A DNA stretch of 64,000 nucleotides from CAMDPA01 sp965223035 (GCA_965223035.1 OZ244980.1:124001-188000), one strand, 5' to 3'; shown: positions 17,614 through 26,917, counted from the stretch's first letter. The notes: generated by a model not told the origin, from the letters alone. Translations and numbers: made by a program.

Positions 17614-17838
17614 TCATTGGCCGAAGAACGTCAATGCCAGCTGGGTCGCCTCCTGCGGCTCGCTCATCTCGACCAGCACGGGTCGCGCCGGTCGCCGGCG
17701 CAGACCTTCGTCAGCCGCCAGCGGTACGAGCACCCCGGCATCGGATCCCGCCGCCGGCCCACGGCTGTCTAAAGCGACGAAGACGATGGTCAATCTGTGA
17801 AGCCGCAGCGGCAATTTATGGGCCGTTGCCAGAGACAT
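17614..17838 (-). CDS. Hypothetical small protein
   Basis: 74 residues starting MSLATAHKLPLRLHRLTIV, with a charged C-terminal half ending QEATQLALTFFGQ. No family recognised. It could form a two-gene unit with the frame at 17209-17571, or both could be remnants of one gene. Confidence 0.35.
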   Translation of the reverse strand: MSLATAHKLPLRLHRLTIVFVALDSRGPAAGSDAGVLVPLAADEGLRRRPARPVLVEMSEPQEATQLALTFFGQ

Positions 17839-18272
17839 CCTGCCGCAACCGGGCGCTAACCGGGAACCGGCTGGACGCCAGCGTCACCGCGACCGCTGTC
17901 AGCCGCGTTTCAGGACACGGCACCCGTCCGCGATCATTGTGCGTCGCACGCCCGCCAAGCTGTTCATGGCGACCTCCAGTCGTTCGAGTGCGGGCCTCAG
18001 GCCCCAGGCGGTTTGCCGAGCATCTTCAGCGTACCCGATGGTACGCTGAGTCAGTATGCTTTGGGTAAATATGCTTTGTGCCACGCAGAGAAATGAAGGT
18101 AGGCTGTGGCTTACTTGGCCGCGACCGGCAGTCGGCCTGTCGCTATGGCGCTTTCCAGTCGCCTTGGCCGGTCTGGCCGCCATTAAATTGGCAGCGTGAT
18201 CGGTGCGCAGGTGGAGCGGTTGGCCGGTCTCCTAGCGCGGGCGTTCATTGGACAAAGGGAGCTGGTTTTGTC
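17839..18272. other. Gene-free region
   Basis: No credible coding region. A short imperfect direct repeat around 18055-18080 (AGTATGCTTTGGGT / AAATATGCTTTGTG) is the only local structure. It should contain the promoter of the downstream oxidoreductase-like gene. Confidence 0.5.
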
Positions 18273-19349
18273 ATGGCGGCAACGTACAACATTCTCATTA
18301 TGGGCGCGTCTTACGGTTCGCTTTTGGCCTCCAAGCTGTTGTTTGGTGGACATCGGGTGAAACTCATTTGCCTGCCGGCGGAAGCCGAGCTGATCAACGC
18401 CGAGGGCTTTCGGGTTCGGATGCCGGTGCGCGGCCGTAAGGATCACATCGAGATCGATTCGCGAAAGCTGCCGGGCGAGGTGTCGGCGGCGGGTCCTGGC
18501 GAGGTTGATCCCAAGGATTTTGATTTGGTCGGCCTGGCCATGCAGGAGCCGCAATACGGTGCCGCCGGCGTGCGTGAGCTGCTCGATCGGGTGGCGCGGT
18601 CACGGGTGCCCTGCATGTCGATCATGAACATGCCGCCATTGCCTTACGTCAAGCGCATCGCCGGTCTCGATCACGACGCGCTCACCGCCGCTTACACCGA
18701 TCCCACCGTCTGGGACCAATTCGAGCCCGGGTTGCTCACCCTGTGTAGTCCCGATCCGCAGGCGATCCGACCGCCGGAGGAGAAGGTCAACGTGTTGCAG
18801 GTGACGCTGCCCACCAACTTCAAGGTGGCCCAACTTGAAAGCGATCAAGCCAACGCGATCTTGCGGCAATTACAGTCGGATATAGAGGCGGTTCGTTTCG
18901 ATACACCGGAGGGCGGGATCGAGCTGCCGGTAAAGCTGAAGGTGCATGAGTCGATCTTCGTTCCGCTTGCCAAGTGGGCGATGCTGCTGGCGGGCAATTA
19001 TCGCTGCGTGACCGAAGATGGGATGCAGACAGCCCAGGAAGCTGTGCACAGCGACCTTGAAACATCGCGTTCGGTTTACGACTTCGTCAACGACCTGTGT
19101 ATCCAGCTCGGCGCGGCACCTCACGATTTGGTTCCGTTCGATAAATATGCAGCGGCGGCGCAGAGCTTAACGCGTCCGGCCTCGGCGGCACGGGCGCTCA
19201 ACAACGGAGCGCCCAACATCGAGCGGGCCGATAAATTGGTGCAGTTGATCGCCCAGCAACAGGGCCTGAGCCACCCCGTCATCGATGCAACGGTGAGCCG
19301 CGTTGACCGGCGCCTTGAAGCCAACCGCAAGGCCGCGGCCAGCCGCTAG
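18273..19349 (+). CDS. ApbA/PanE-like NAD(P)-binding protein
   Basis: Encodes 358 residues. An N-terminal Rossmann fold (YNILIMGASYGSLLASKLLF) is followed by a mostly helical C-terminal half, as in the ketopantoate-reductase superfamily. The nucleotide loop GASYGSLLA departs from the usual GxGxxG, and no family-specific catalytic Lys or Glu can be assigned by eye. A role in pantothenate synthesis should not be assumed. The start ATG 18273 follows GGGAG; the upstream extension is not protein-like. It is a single gene, and its TAG stop is part of a family A repeat. Confidence 0.65.
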   Translation: MAATYNILIMGASYGSLLASKLLFGGHRVKLICLPAEAELINAEGFRVRMPVRGRKDHIEIDSRKLPGEVSAAGPGEVDPKDFDLVGLAMQEPQYGAAGVRELLDRVARSRVPCMSIMNMPPLPYVKRIAGLDHDALTAAYTDPTVWDQFEPGLLTLCSPDPQAIRPPEEKVNVLQVTLPTNFKVAQLESDQANAILRQLQSDIEAVRFDTPEGGIELPVKLKVHESIFVPLAKWAMLLAGNYRCVTEDGMQTAQEAVHSDLETSRSVYDFVNDLCIQLGAAPHDLVPFDKYAAAAQSLTRPASAARALNNGAPNIERADKLVQLIAQQQGLSHPVIDATVSRVDRRLEANRKAAASR

Positions 19350-19406
19350 AGCAACCTGCCTTTAGTCGGAATCGGAACGATCCCGATTAAAGGCAGAAAA
19401 TTGCTC
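19346..19406. repeat. Palindromic repeat, family A
   Basis: A single A unit that supplies the TAG stop of the ApbA/PanE-like gene and ends in TTGCTC. Confidence 0.9.
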
Positions 19407-19640
19407 TCCTCTTCACAAACGATCATCTTGTCTCGTTCCGGCTGCCATAAGGCGGCCAGAAAAAGGCAAGATTTTTCCTTCGTTTCAGCGAATGGCCGGT
19501 CTTTAGTGGGGGCCTTGGGACTCGGTTTTTCCACAGTATCCTCATACCGCAATGTGTTGGGGGTTACCGTCGCGGCAACCTTGCGTTAGCAATCGCATCT
19601 GCCACTCTATCCGTTACCGAGGCGAGTTCGTAGGGTTACC

Positions 19641-20192
19641 ATGCGTGATGAAATTTCAGTAGGTTCGCGCGGATCTAGCGAATGGATTGCGGTGAATACC
19701 CATCCGCATAAGGAACAGCTGGCGATCGATAATCTCAGCCGTCAAAACTTTCACAGCTATTGTCCGATGATCAGGCGTCGGCTCGGTCGTGGCCGCCGCA
19801 CGGTGGATGCGCTGCGGCCGTTGTTCCCAGGCTACGTGTTCGTTCAGGTCGCGCAGGTCCGCAGCAAGTGGCGGCCGATCCTATCCACCTACGGCGTACG
19901 TTCGGTGATCCGCTGCGGAGATGAACTGAGCTACATCGAGGACGGGTTCATCCATAGCCTCAAGCAACGCGAGATCGACGGGGCCGTCAGTAAGCCGAGC
20001 CGGCAGCTATCGGTTGGCGACACGTTGTCGATCGCAGGTGGTCCGTTCGATGGCTTGGTGGCGACCATCATCTCGATGGACGAGCGGGACCGGCTGGTTT
20101 TGCTGATGCAGATGCTGAACCGATCCGTCAAGGTCAAGCTCGACCTTCAACAGTTGGGGACTGCCACCATAGATTTGGCCGCGGCATCGTAA
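19641..20192 (+). CDS. NusG-family transcription antiterminator paralogue (RfaH/LoaP-like)
   Basis: Encodes 183 residues: an NGN domain (about 12-110; EWIAVNTHPHKEQLAIDNL, RPLFPGYVFVQV) and a C-terminal KOW domain (about 125-175; VGDTLSIAGGPFDGLVATI). Specialised NusG paralogues ride on RNA polymerase to let long operons, often polysaccharide operons, be read through. No such operon follows directly. The nearest sugar genes (gmd, fcl, glycosyltransferase) are 7-12 kb away, and a link with them is speculative. No ops-like element was seen nearby. Confidence 0.85.
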   Translation: MRDEISVGSRGSSEWIAVNTHPHKEQLAIDNLSRQNFHSYCPMIRRRLGRGRRTVDALRPLFPGYVFVQVAQVRSKWRPILSTYGVRSVIRCGDELSYIEDGFIHSLKQREIDGAVSKPSRQLSVGDTLSIAGGPFDGLVATIISMDERDRLVLLMQMLNRSVKVKLDLQQLGTATIDLAAAS

Positions 20193-20294
20193 CAACGCGC
20201 GATAGGGCGTTGCCCGGCGTGGCGACCGATCGGTGGGTGCAACGACACAAGATCATTGAGCGGCCGGCCGGCGAGCGGACATCCTCCAGGTGAA

Positions 20295-20714
20295 CTACGT
20301 CGGTCTTGGGAATTTGGGCTCGCTTTGGCCCGGCGCCGGCAAAAGCGGTGGCGCATCGGTCCGCATGGTGTCCAAATAGGCAATAATGTTTTGGATCTCC
20401 TGGATGGTCAGCTGCATGTCTGGCATCGGCGGATGCGATTGGATGAGAACGTTGGTGATCCGCTGGGCAGTCTGACCGGGCTGATTGGCTATGCTGGCAA
20501 ATGACGGTGGACCGACAAGCGCCGTGTCATTGGTCGATCTATCGATCAGGTGACAGCTTCGGCAGAACTTTATTGAAAGCTCATGGCCCGCGCGCGCGCT
20601 CGGCGGCTTTGCCCCCTCGGCGTTGGCGGGCAGCCGAAGCGAGACGATAAGACACGCCAAAACCACGGCGGGTGCTAAAGCCACGGGCGCCCAGCTCAGC
20701 TTACCTGCTAACAT
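20295..20714 (-). CDS. Class I c-type cytochrome, membrane-anchored or secreted
   Basis: Encodes 139 residues from ATG 20714 (a TTG 15 bases upstream is an alternative). An N-terminal hydrophobic segment is followed by the haem motif CRSCH and the likely distal-Met region HPPMPDMQL. The intervening GPPSFASIANQPGQTAQRI is typical of small monohaem cytochromes. It could be an electron carrier for periplasmic oxidases, but it is 14 kb from aioBA and nothing links them directly. The second cytochrome at 30058 has the same layout. Confidence 0.85.
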   Translation of the reverse strand: MLAGKLSWAPVALAPAVVLACLIVSLRLPANAEGAKPPSARAGHELSIKFCRSCHLIDRSTNDTALVGPPSFASIANQPGQTAQRITNVLIQSHPPMPDMQLTIQEIQNIIAYLDTMRTDAPPLLPAPGQSEPKFPRPT

Positions 20715-20773
20715 TCTGTCGATCCCCAATTGTCCTCGGCAACTGCTGTCTTCGGCAACTGCGCTTACGCAAC

Positions 20774-20913
20774 ACTAGATCATCTTTGTGCCGTAAATTG
20801 GAACTGCAAAGCCGGTTCCTGTTTAAGGCACAAAGGTGATCGCCCTCAAAGTGGTGAGGAGCTTTCTGCTTTTCATCGGGATCGTTCCATCCCGATGAAA
20901 AGCGGGTTGCTCT
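20774..20913. repeat. Palindromic repeat, families B+A (reverse order)
   Basis: A diverged copy reading B then A: CTAGATCATCTTTGTGCC...GGCACAAAGGTGATC, then CTTTCTGCTTTTCATCGGG / CCCGATGAAAAGCGGG, ending GTTGCTC. The arms have compensatory changes (TTTCATCGG pairs with CCGATGAAA), so pairing is kept although the sequence differs. Confidence 0.85.
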
Positions 20914-21064
20914 TGATCTTGTCCGCCTCAGGCGGATCAGCCGTGCCAGCCCGCTCCCCCGCCCGGTTCCTCCACTGGGCAGCCCACAACATCATACCAT
21001 TGGGTGGCCGGTTGAGGAACCGGGCGGGGGAGCGGGCTGGTTCCAGCTCACACTGGAACGCTAT
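20914..21064. repeat. Palindromic repeat, family C (best copy)
   Basis: Starts with the mini-hairpin CCGCCTCAGGCGG. A 27-bp arm at 20946-20972 is perfectly complementary to 21014-21040, and the 41-nt centre contains further pairing (TGGGCAGCCCA / TGGGTGG). It ends in TTCCAGCTCACACTGGAACG. It lies downstream of the SPW gene. Confidence 0.9.
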
Positions 21065-21142
21065 AGATCATCGCGCCCGAAGTTGGAACCGCGCTGGTGA
21101 TGCGAAACTGAACCGGCGTTGATGGCTGCGGTGTCGGGCTGA

Positions 21143-21502
21143 CTATTTCTCCGCTCTGCTTTGTTGCCACAGCTCCAGCGCTCCCAGACATGCGACGAGC
21201 AAGCCGGCCACGACATGCCAAACACGGAGCGCGCCCGATCCGCTGTAACCAAAGATCAACGGCGATGCCGCGACCCAGAGCCCGCAGATAATCTGACCGA
21301 GTTCTGCCCAGCGGCGAAACTTTACAAGATCGAGCTCGGCGAGCAGCAATACCGCAACGCCGGTTAGGGCCGCATTGGCGACGATCGGCTGGCTCGCTAT
21401 CTCGTTGACGATCCAGGGCGCCAGCATGATGACAAGTCCGAGGCCGATGCCGAGCCAATCTTCCCATGTCCGGTGAGAACTCAAGAACTTTCGGCCCGAC
21501 AT
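21143..21502 (-). CDS. SPW-repeat membrane protein
   Basis: Encodes 119 residues with four membrane segments in two halves, each with the SPW-type motif: WEDWLGIGLGLVIMLAPWI and GQIICGLWVAASPLIFGYS. Function of the family is unknown. The start ATG 21502 has GGAGG upstream. The open frame extends into an 18-bp tandem repeat upstream, which is not considered coding. Confidence 0.8.
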   Translation of the reverse strand: MSGRKFLSSHRTWEDWLGIGLGLVIMLAPWIVNEIASQPIVANAALTGVAVLLLAELDLVKFRRWAELGQIICGLWVAASPLIFGYSGSGALRVWHVVAGLLVACLGALELWQQSRAEK

Positions 21503-21553
21503 GGTCGCCTCCGGTGAAAGGTAGATTGGTCCTTGGATCCAAGGTGCTGCGCC

Positions 21554-21607
21554 AGTGATCGACCACCATCGAGTGATCGCCCACCATTGAGTGATCAACC
21601 ACCATCG
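21554..21607. repeat. 18-bp tandem repeat, three copies
   Basis: Three near-identical units of AGTGATCGACCACCATCG type in direct succession, 50 bp upstream of the SPW start. It overlaps an open frame in which it would read SMVVDH repeated. Confidence 0.9.
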
Positions 21608-21983
21608 AGGGGTTGACCGCCTTCAAGCCGGCGGTGCTTGGCGCAGTTCGCTGTCGACGGCAGCGTCGCTTGGTTACCGCAACGTCGGCCGCATCGCAAC
21701 TTGTCGGGTTGGCAATGGGCCAGGGGCCGCCTTGGGCTGCGCAGCGCTCAAGGACGTGGCAGCCCGGCGGGTCGTCTTGTTCCGTGTTGATCGGGACCTT
21801 ATTGTCGGCGAGACCGGATACGTCCGGCGGGGTGTGGCTCCTCAGGCTGTCGGCAGTCGGTTGAACACACAACCTCGTGGCGCTGGTCTCGAAACGCTGC
21901 CACGAGAGCGTGTCCAACGGCCTTGATGCATGCTGCGCCATGTTCTCGCTGGAGCGCGCAGCACGGATGCGGGAACAGGCACA

Positions 21984-22520
21984 ATGGAGCTGGATACCAT
22001 GGTTGCCTCACGCAGCGATCGGTCGGCACCCATCAGCGGTGCCAACGCCACGGCAACCGATCGCGCACTCAACACATTGACGGATCAGATCGTCGAGGCG
22101 CTGGCGGCTGCGGATCATATCTGCGCGCAGAGCCATCGAGGCAACGATCCACAGTTGCCGACAGCGGGGGGAGCCTATCTGCTTGCGCTGATGCTGCCTC
22201 ACCCGATTCGCGTCAACCTGTCTCGAGCGGGTTGTGCCCTGCTGTCAAGCGGTCCCCATGTCTATGTTGGCAGCGCGTGGGGGCCTGGCGGCATTCGGGC
22301 GCGTGTGCACCGCCATTTGCGTAAGACTAAATCCCAGCACTGGCAGATCGATCAACTGACGATGGCCACCGAGCACATCGCTGCGGTGATCGTCCCCGGG
22401 GGGAGCGAATGCGCGCTTGGTCGACTGCTATTGCGATCCAATTATTTCAAGATCGCCGCGCGCGGGTTTGGCAACGCCGATTGTCGGGCATGTGAGAGTC
22501 ACTTATTCACGGTGACCTAA
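21984..22520 (+). CDS. DUF123 / GIY-YIG-like protein
   Basis: Encodes 178 residues. The core (about 60-170) reads GGAYLLALMLPHPIRVNLS, then HVYVGSAWGPGGIRARVHRH and HWQIDQLT. This is the DUF123 (COG1833) family, a divergent GIY-YIG nuclease fold found alone or fused to endonuclease III. The N-terminal 60 residues are not recognised. The start could also be ATG 21999, which has GGAG eight bases upstream. The 21608-21983 stretch before it has no supported gene. Confidence 0.75.
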   Translation: MELDTMVASRSDRSAPISGANATATDRALNTLTDQIVEALAAADHICAQSHRGNDPQLPTAGGAYLLALMLPHPIRVNLSRAGCALLSSGPHVYVGSAWGPGGIRARVHRHLRKTKSQHWQIDQLTMATEHIAAVIVPGGSECALGRLLLRSNYFKIAARGFGNADCRACESHLFTVT

Positions 22521-22527
22521 AACGTCC

Positions 22528-22680
22528 GTGCGTTAGCTGGAACCAGCCAGATCCCCTACCCGTCCCACCGCGGCATCGTACCATCAGGTGGTCGGGTGGG
22601 GAGCGAGCCGGCATGTCACTGGTCCTGCCGCCTGTCGGCTGCCTGAGGAGGCGGCTGAGCCGCCTTAGGCGGAAATGATC
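22528..22680. repeat. Palindromic repeat, family C (diverged)
   Basis: An inverted copy of family C: AGCTGGAACCAGCC at the left, GC-rich arms (TACCCGTCCCACC / GGTGGTCGGGTGGGG), and the mini-hairpin GCCGCCTTAGGCGG at the right end. It follows the DUF123 gene. Confidence 0.7.
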
Positions 22681-22889
22681 AACACCACCATTAACACCAC
22701 GATTAAAGTGTCTTCGGCGCGCGGTGCTTTCAGCTGCACCGTTTGCGGCGCCGATCAATTGCCACTAATGGCGACGCTCTTCAGCGTCGATAATCGATTC
22801 GCTGGCAGTTGGGATTTCAATCGCGGACCCTATCAATGTGATCTTGATTGGGATCTTGCGAGAAACCTGCGGACTTTTTGCCGACTCAG

Positions 22890-23432
22890 ATGATAAATAC
22901 CATCCATTGCGTCCAGCGTGCGCCAGATCAAAGACTGCTCGAGGTTGTCGTGGAAAGGCATCGATTTAACTCGCCTCGCCCCGTTACCATACACGCGCGG
23001 GTCAACACCGATCGAAAATCCACATTCGGTTACTATGAAGCAATGGCAGATGGCCTGCTTGAGGTGCCAGATGAGGAGCTGTTTGACCGGATCGTTGCGT
23101 GCTACCGGGCGGTTGTGCAGGAGCAGCGCAGATGGCTCGGAAGGTCGGAGCTGCGGATCAATTTGCTGGCGGCCGGTTTAGCCGCCGGGATCGATGTCTG
23201 GTGCCATCGGCATGGCATAAAGCCCAATCAGTTGTCCTACGCGCACTTTCGATCCCTCAGCCTTGAAGCGACGGGCGAAGGCGATCCCGGCTGCGTTCTC
23301 GACGCCGCCATCTGCTACAAGCGGGCGATCAGGCACAATCGGCAACTCATCAGGGATTACTGGGAGGGCTTGCAGGCAGCTGCTGATGGGTGCACCGAGG
23401 CGATCAATCGCAATATGCGCCAAGTCGCTTAA
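22890..23432 (+). CDS. Hypothetical protein
   Basis: A frame of 180 residues beginning MINTIHCVQRAPDQRLLEVV. It has protein-like stretches (EELFDRIVACYRAVVQEQRR, ELRINLLAAGLAAGIDVWCH, DAAICYKRAIRHNRQL) and looks mainly alpha-helical and soluble. No family recognised. The ribosome binding site is weak and the frame can be extended to 22848. Confidence 0.5.
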   Translation: MINTIHCVQRAPDQRLLEVVVERHRFNSPRPVTIHARVNTDRKSTFGYYEAMADGLLEVPDEELFDRIVACYRAVVQEQRRWLGRSELRINLLAAGLAAGIDVWCHRHGIKPNQLSYAHFRSLSLEATGEGDPGCVLDAAICYKRAIRHNRQLIRDYWEGLQAAADGCTEAINRNMRQVA

Positions 23433-23903
23433 GCACTCCGAGATCAAGCCAGGCCAGCGGCGCGGATGGTGCAAACCAAGCTCGGTTAAAAAAGGAGCGA
23501 AATGCTGAAAAGCGGCAACGTGCGGGTTCATGCGAGGATGGTGGCGAAACTGGGACGCCGGCGTTTGGCAGCGCGTCTGCCACCTTGAGCATGGTCATCG
23601 CTCAGCCTGCAATGCGGGTGATTGAGCACTGCATGTTGGCTGCTCGTACAGGTAAGGGACGGATAGCGTCGACGTCGGCAAACCAGCAAATCAAATGTTG
23701 GGGAAAAACGAGGATTTGAGTGGTTCAACGTCTTGGTGATGATTCGGGTAATGACGTCGCGGGCTAGGTCTAGAACTTGTCAAACTCTTGTTGGCGTGAC
23801 CTGCGCCCAAGTCGTCAATCAGTTTTTGTCTCAGCAAAGCGGCCAGCACACCACCAAGGCGCGACCATGGCTACCCCACCGTCAACTGGCAGGAGAGCAC
23901 CGG
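23433..23903. other. Gene-free region
   Basis: No supported gene and no family A-C repeat. The short frames seen lack binding sites and family signatures. Confidence 0.5.
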
Positions 23904-24161
23904 ATGGTTGAGGCGCTGCTCGCCATTGCTCTGGCGGCGGTCGTGTCGGGGAGCTTGGCCATACTCCTGATGGAACCGGTCACCGTCACGCGCTGGATGG
24001 CTGTGTTCACGCTGAGTTGGTTTATTGTTGGCGCGGGTCTTTATGCGGCGGTCACGGATACCCCATTCGATCAATCAGTGGCGACCATTACGCCTGGTTA
24101 CATGGCTTGTGTGGTGATCATTATTGCTGTTGGGATAGTTCAGTACATTCGTGGTCGCTAG
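23904..24161 (+). CDS. Small integral membrane protein
   Basis: Encodes 85 residues from ATG 23904 with GGAGAG upstream. Three hydrophobic segments are visible: LLAIALAAVVSGSLAILLM, WMAVFTLSWFIVGAGLY and GYMACVVIIIAVGIVQY. No family recognised. It ends in IRGR-stop, with the TAG belonging to a repeat. Confidence 0.6.
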   Translation: MVEALLAIALAAVVSGSLAILLMEPVTVTRWMAVFTLSWFIVGAGLYAAVTDTPFDQSVATITPGYMACVVIIIAVGIVQYIRGR

Positions 24162-24221
24162 ATCATCGCGCCTTAAATCGGAACCGCAAAGCCGATTCCG
24201 ATTAAAGGCAGGTTGGTCTAG
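24158..24221. repeat. Palindromic repeat, B/A hybrid
   Basis: The left half is family B (CTAGATCATCGCGCCTTAAA) and the right half is family A (GATTAAAGGCAGGTTGGTCTAG). The CTAG supplies the stop of the small membrane protein gene. Confidence 0.88.
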
Positions 24222-24227
24222 ATGATC

Positions 24228-24270
24228 GTACCCTGAGCTGGAGCCGCGGAAGCGGTCCAGCTCAAGGTAC
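24228..24270. terminator. Hairpin between convergent genes
   Basis: Arms GTACC-TGAGCTGGA and TCCAGCTCA-GGTAC enclose a GC-rich centre. It directly follows the B/A hybrid repeat and lies 10 bp before the stop of the minus-strand membrane protein gene, so it could end transcription from both sides. No T-run is present. Confidence 0.5.
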
Positions 24271-24279
24271 TCAGATGAT

Positions 24280-24882
24280 TTAGTGTCTCGCCAGCGGCGC
24301 CGTCGTCCGGAATAAGAACTCGCAAGCGATGTTCGAAGCAACAACGCACAGGGCCAAGGTAAACGCGTACATCATTAAGATATCTTGAGCATGGACAATG
24401 AAATTCACCTCACGGGCCATGCCCAATATCGCCGGAAAGTACCAACTGACCGCGGAAATTGCCGCGGCAGTCACGGCTGCTCTGCGGGCGTTCATCGACG
24501 CGTTGTGAAACAAGGTGCCGTCGACGCTCTGCTCAACCAGCTTTAAGATCCACACGTGAAGAAATATGCCATTGAGCGACAAGATGGTGACAATAACCAG
24601 CTTTGCATGGACCTTCGGGTTGGCCAGCATCTCAGGGTTATAGAACCAATAATGGAACAGAAAGCAAATTCCCGTGATCCACAATAGCGAAATTGCCACA
24701 AAAATGATCCTGGCGATGAAACGCAATGCCGCGATATGCTGTCTGGTGATGACCTTGCCCGCCGCGGCGGCCTCGAGAAAGTAGAGGTCGAGCACCGTCG
24801 TACCCCCAAGTCCGATGGCAAAGGCGAGACCGTGAACAAATCGAATCGCGACCTTCAGATCGAGGAATGTGAGAAGCTCCAT
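24280..24882 (-). CDS. Integral membrane protein, unknown function
   Basis: Encodes 200 residues with about five membrane segments (for example FVHGLAFAIGLGGTTVLDLY, RIIFVAISLLWITGICFLF, AKLVIVTILSLNGIFLHVW). Conserved-looking His residues sit in or near the membrane (RFVHGLAF, FLHVW), which resembles haem- or copper-handling membrane proteins such as the CopD-like group, but I cannot assign it. The start has TGAGGTG upstream. It converges with the small membrane protein gene. Confidence 0.65.
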   Translation of the reverse strand: MELLTFLDLKVAIRFVHGLAFAIGLGGTTVLDLYFLEAAAAGKVITRQHIAALRFIARIIFVAISLLWITGICFLFHYWFYNPEMLANPKVHAKLVIVTILSLNGIFLHVWILKLVEQSVDGTLFHNASMNARRAAVTAAAISAVSWYFPAILGMAREVNFIVHAQDILMMYAFTLALCVVASNIACEFLFRTTAPLARH

Positions 24883-25532
24883 AATTCACCTCAATGCGGC
24901 GGTAGTAGGCCAAAATGAAATAGATAAGCCTGATCAAAGCAAAATCAGTGCCAATGCGCGCATCGAACTCAACGATCCGCTCTGGTCCGGAATTCGCGCA
25001 GGATATGCAACTCTGCCGGCTCCACCTGGTTGACCGAGAATGGATTCCAGTTTTCGACACCGCAGTTTACCATTCCAAGCGTTCCGGTTATGTGCCTCCA
25101 AATTGTCGGGAATAATTTCGATTTAGGTGACCGAATCAGCTCAGCAGTCTTCCGCAAAACCTCAAATTCGCAAGATTATGCCCGCTCCGCGTGCCCCTTC
25201 GACAATCGCTCGTTTGTTATCACATCAATCCGATATGTCGTCGTTTCCTATCAGCCGAACTCATTGGAGGCACGGCCATCTTAGGCCGGTGCGGTCGGCA
25301 TCGTGCGCCATTTTGAGGATTGCGTTGGTATCGGCATTTGCTGAACGGACCAGTCGGCTCCGAACCAGCAAACCGTTTTGTGTTCCCATTAAAAGCAGGC
25401 AACACGTGTGCGGAGAGCGCCTTGCCAGATGGGCTCAACGGGATCATTTGATTGATGGTCGAAGGACAAATAAAGTCGACACACCCTGTGTTGGCGCGGC
25501 AGATCTGGCGCTTGCCATCGATGCGGGCGCGG
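24883..25532. other. Gene-free region
   Basis: Lower GC than its surroundings and without a supported gene. It holds the upstream region of the membrane protein gene on the minus strand. Confidence 0.5.
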
Positions 25533-25896
25533 CCATGAGCGATGAGGAGCAGCAGGAGGTCTGCAATGGAATCTATGCGGCGCAGCCCAAGCTTCTGGCG
25601 TCGGTGCTCGGGTTGACGTCACTTCGGGTCTCGCGGGAAACGGCTGATGTCCTCCTCGACATGCTTATCGCGCTCCAACTGGCCGTCGACGCGTCAGGTC
25701 AGGTTTTTGGCGACTGGGTCAGAGGACGACCAACGCCGCCAGTTACAGCGGTTGATCGCGCGGGCGTTTCACCGAAGGTTTGGACGCCGCATCGGTGGTA
25801 GCGTCGATCCAACAATCTGCGGTCTTTAGAAAAGAGAAATTCTTGCTGGCGTACGTCATCGACACTAAGCAGCGCACCGGCTTATCCCATCAGTAA
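25533..25896 (+). pseudogene. Hypothetical gene broken by two frameshifts
   Basis: Three reading frames take over from one another with protein-like composition. They are MSDEEQQEVCNGIYAAQPKL and SRETADVLLDMLIALQLAVD, then SEDDQRRQLQRLIARA, then FTEGLDAASVVASIQQSAVF and RKEKFLLAYVIDTKQRTG ending in TAA at 25894-25896. Each change needs a single-base indel in the same direction. No family recognised. Sequencing error cannot be excluded; the alternative is a gene of about 120 codons in decay. Confidence 0.5.
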
Positions 25897-26917
25897 TCTG
25901 ACAACGCGAATTACCCCATTTTCGCCGGCATCAACCTGGTTAACTGCATGGCCGATGCCAAACGTATTTCATGAACGTACCGCCACATGTCGCGGCCTGA
26001 TCGCTATGTCCAAAACCGGTTCAGCGCGCTGTCTCGGCTTATTCGTGGTGCCGCGAAGCTGCAGGTTGCCGCAGGCGCCGGTTGTGCCATTGCCCGTGAG
26101 GAACCGTGGTTATCTGGAGGATTTACTCGCCGCGGCAGACCCCGGCGCCCTGATCTCGGTGCCCGTTGAGCGACAGCGCCGGCTTTGCCGAGGTGCGTGG
26201 TTGTGGTGCAGGTCTTCGCGCGCAGGGTACTCGGCAGCACGCAATGGTTCGGGGTCTGGATGATGTTGGGGAGCGTCATATTGGCATCGTACACGAGCGT
26301 GCCAGATTGGATTGGCGAACCCGGGACGGCGTCGGCAACGAGTCACCACCAAATCCCGCTGGTTGAGGCGTGTCGTGCTACGGCGTTTCAGAGTTAGCTG
26401 GAACCGTGCCGCTGGCCCTCCCGGCCACCCAGTGGCATGATATTGTGAGTGACCCGGTGGGGAGCGGGCCGGCAAGACAATTCCGCGTTAGGCGGAAATT
26501 ATCTCGTATCAAGCTGAGCAACTTGTGTAAAAGCTGTCGCGCGCTATTGCCTGTGTGTTGGTTCGTCGCGATGGTTGCAATCGAAAATGGCGACGGTCGT
26601 TTCCCGCTCAACGACTGACAACTCCTCAATGCTTTGGCGTTTATGCCGCGACACAATTTCACCACAGTGCGCCGCACCCATAGCGCCGCAAAGGGGATCT
26701 TTACGTCGCCATCTCGGGCGTTCTCACCGTGATGTCCCTGACGAGGCCAATGTGGGGTGATGAGCGCAGCGCAGACGTTGCGTCCTCGCTGCCCCATTGA
26801 TGGAAGTGCTCAATCGCGCGGTCATGGTAACGCTTGGAATGCGGCAACCTGGACCAGCGACCGTTCAGATCAATGCGGCGTGATGAACGTTTGCGGGTTT
26901 CAATATCGGGGGTAGTG
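25897..26917. other. Gene-free region upstream of gmd
   Basis: About 1 kb without a supported gene. Open frames are short and overlap on both strands. It contains one diverged family C repeat at 26394-26506. Confidence 0.55.
26394..26506. repeat. Palindromic repeat, family C (diverged)
   Basis: AGTTAGCTGGAACC at the left, GGCCACCCAGTGGCATGATA in the centre, GGTGGGGAGCGGGCCGGC in the right arm and the mini-hairpin TTCCGCGTTAGGCGGAA at the end. Confidence 0.65.
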
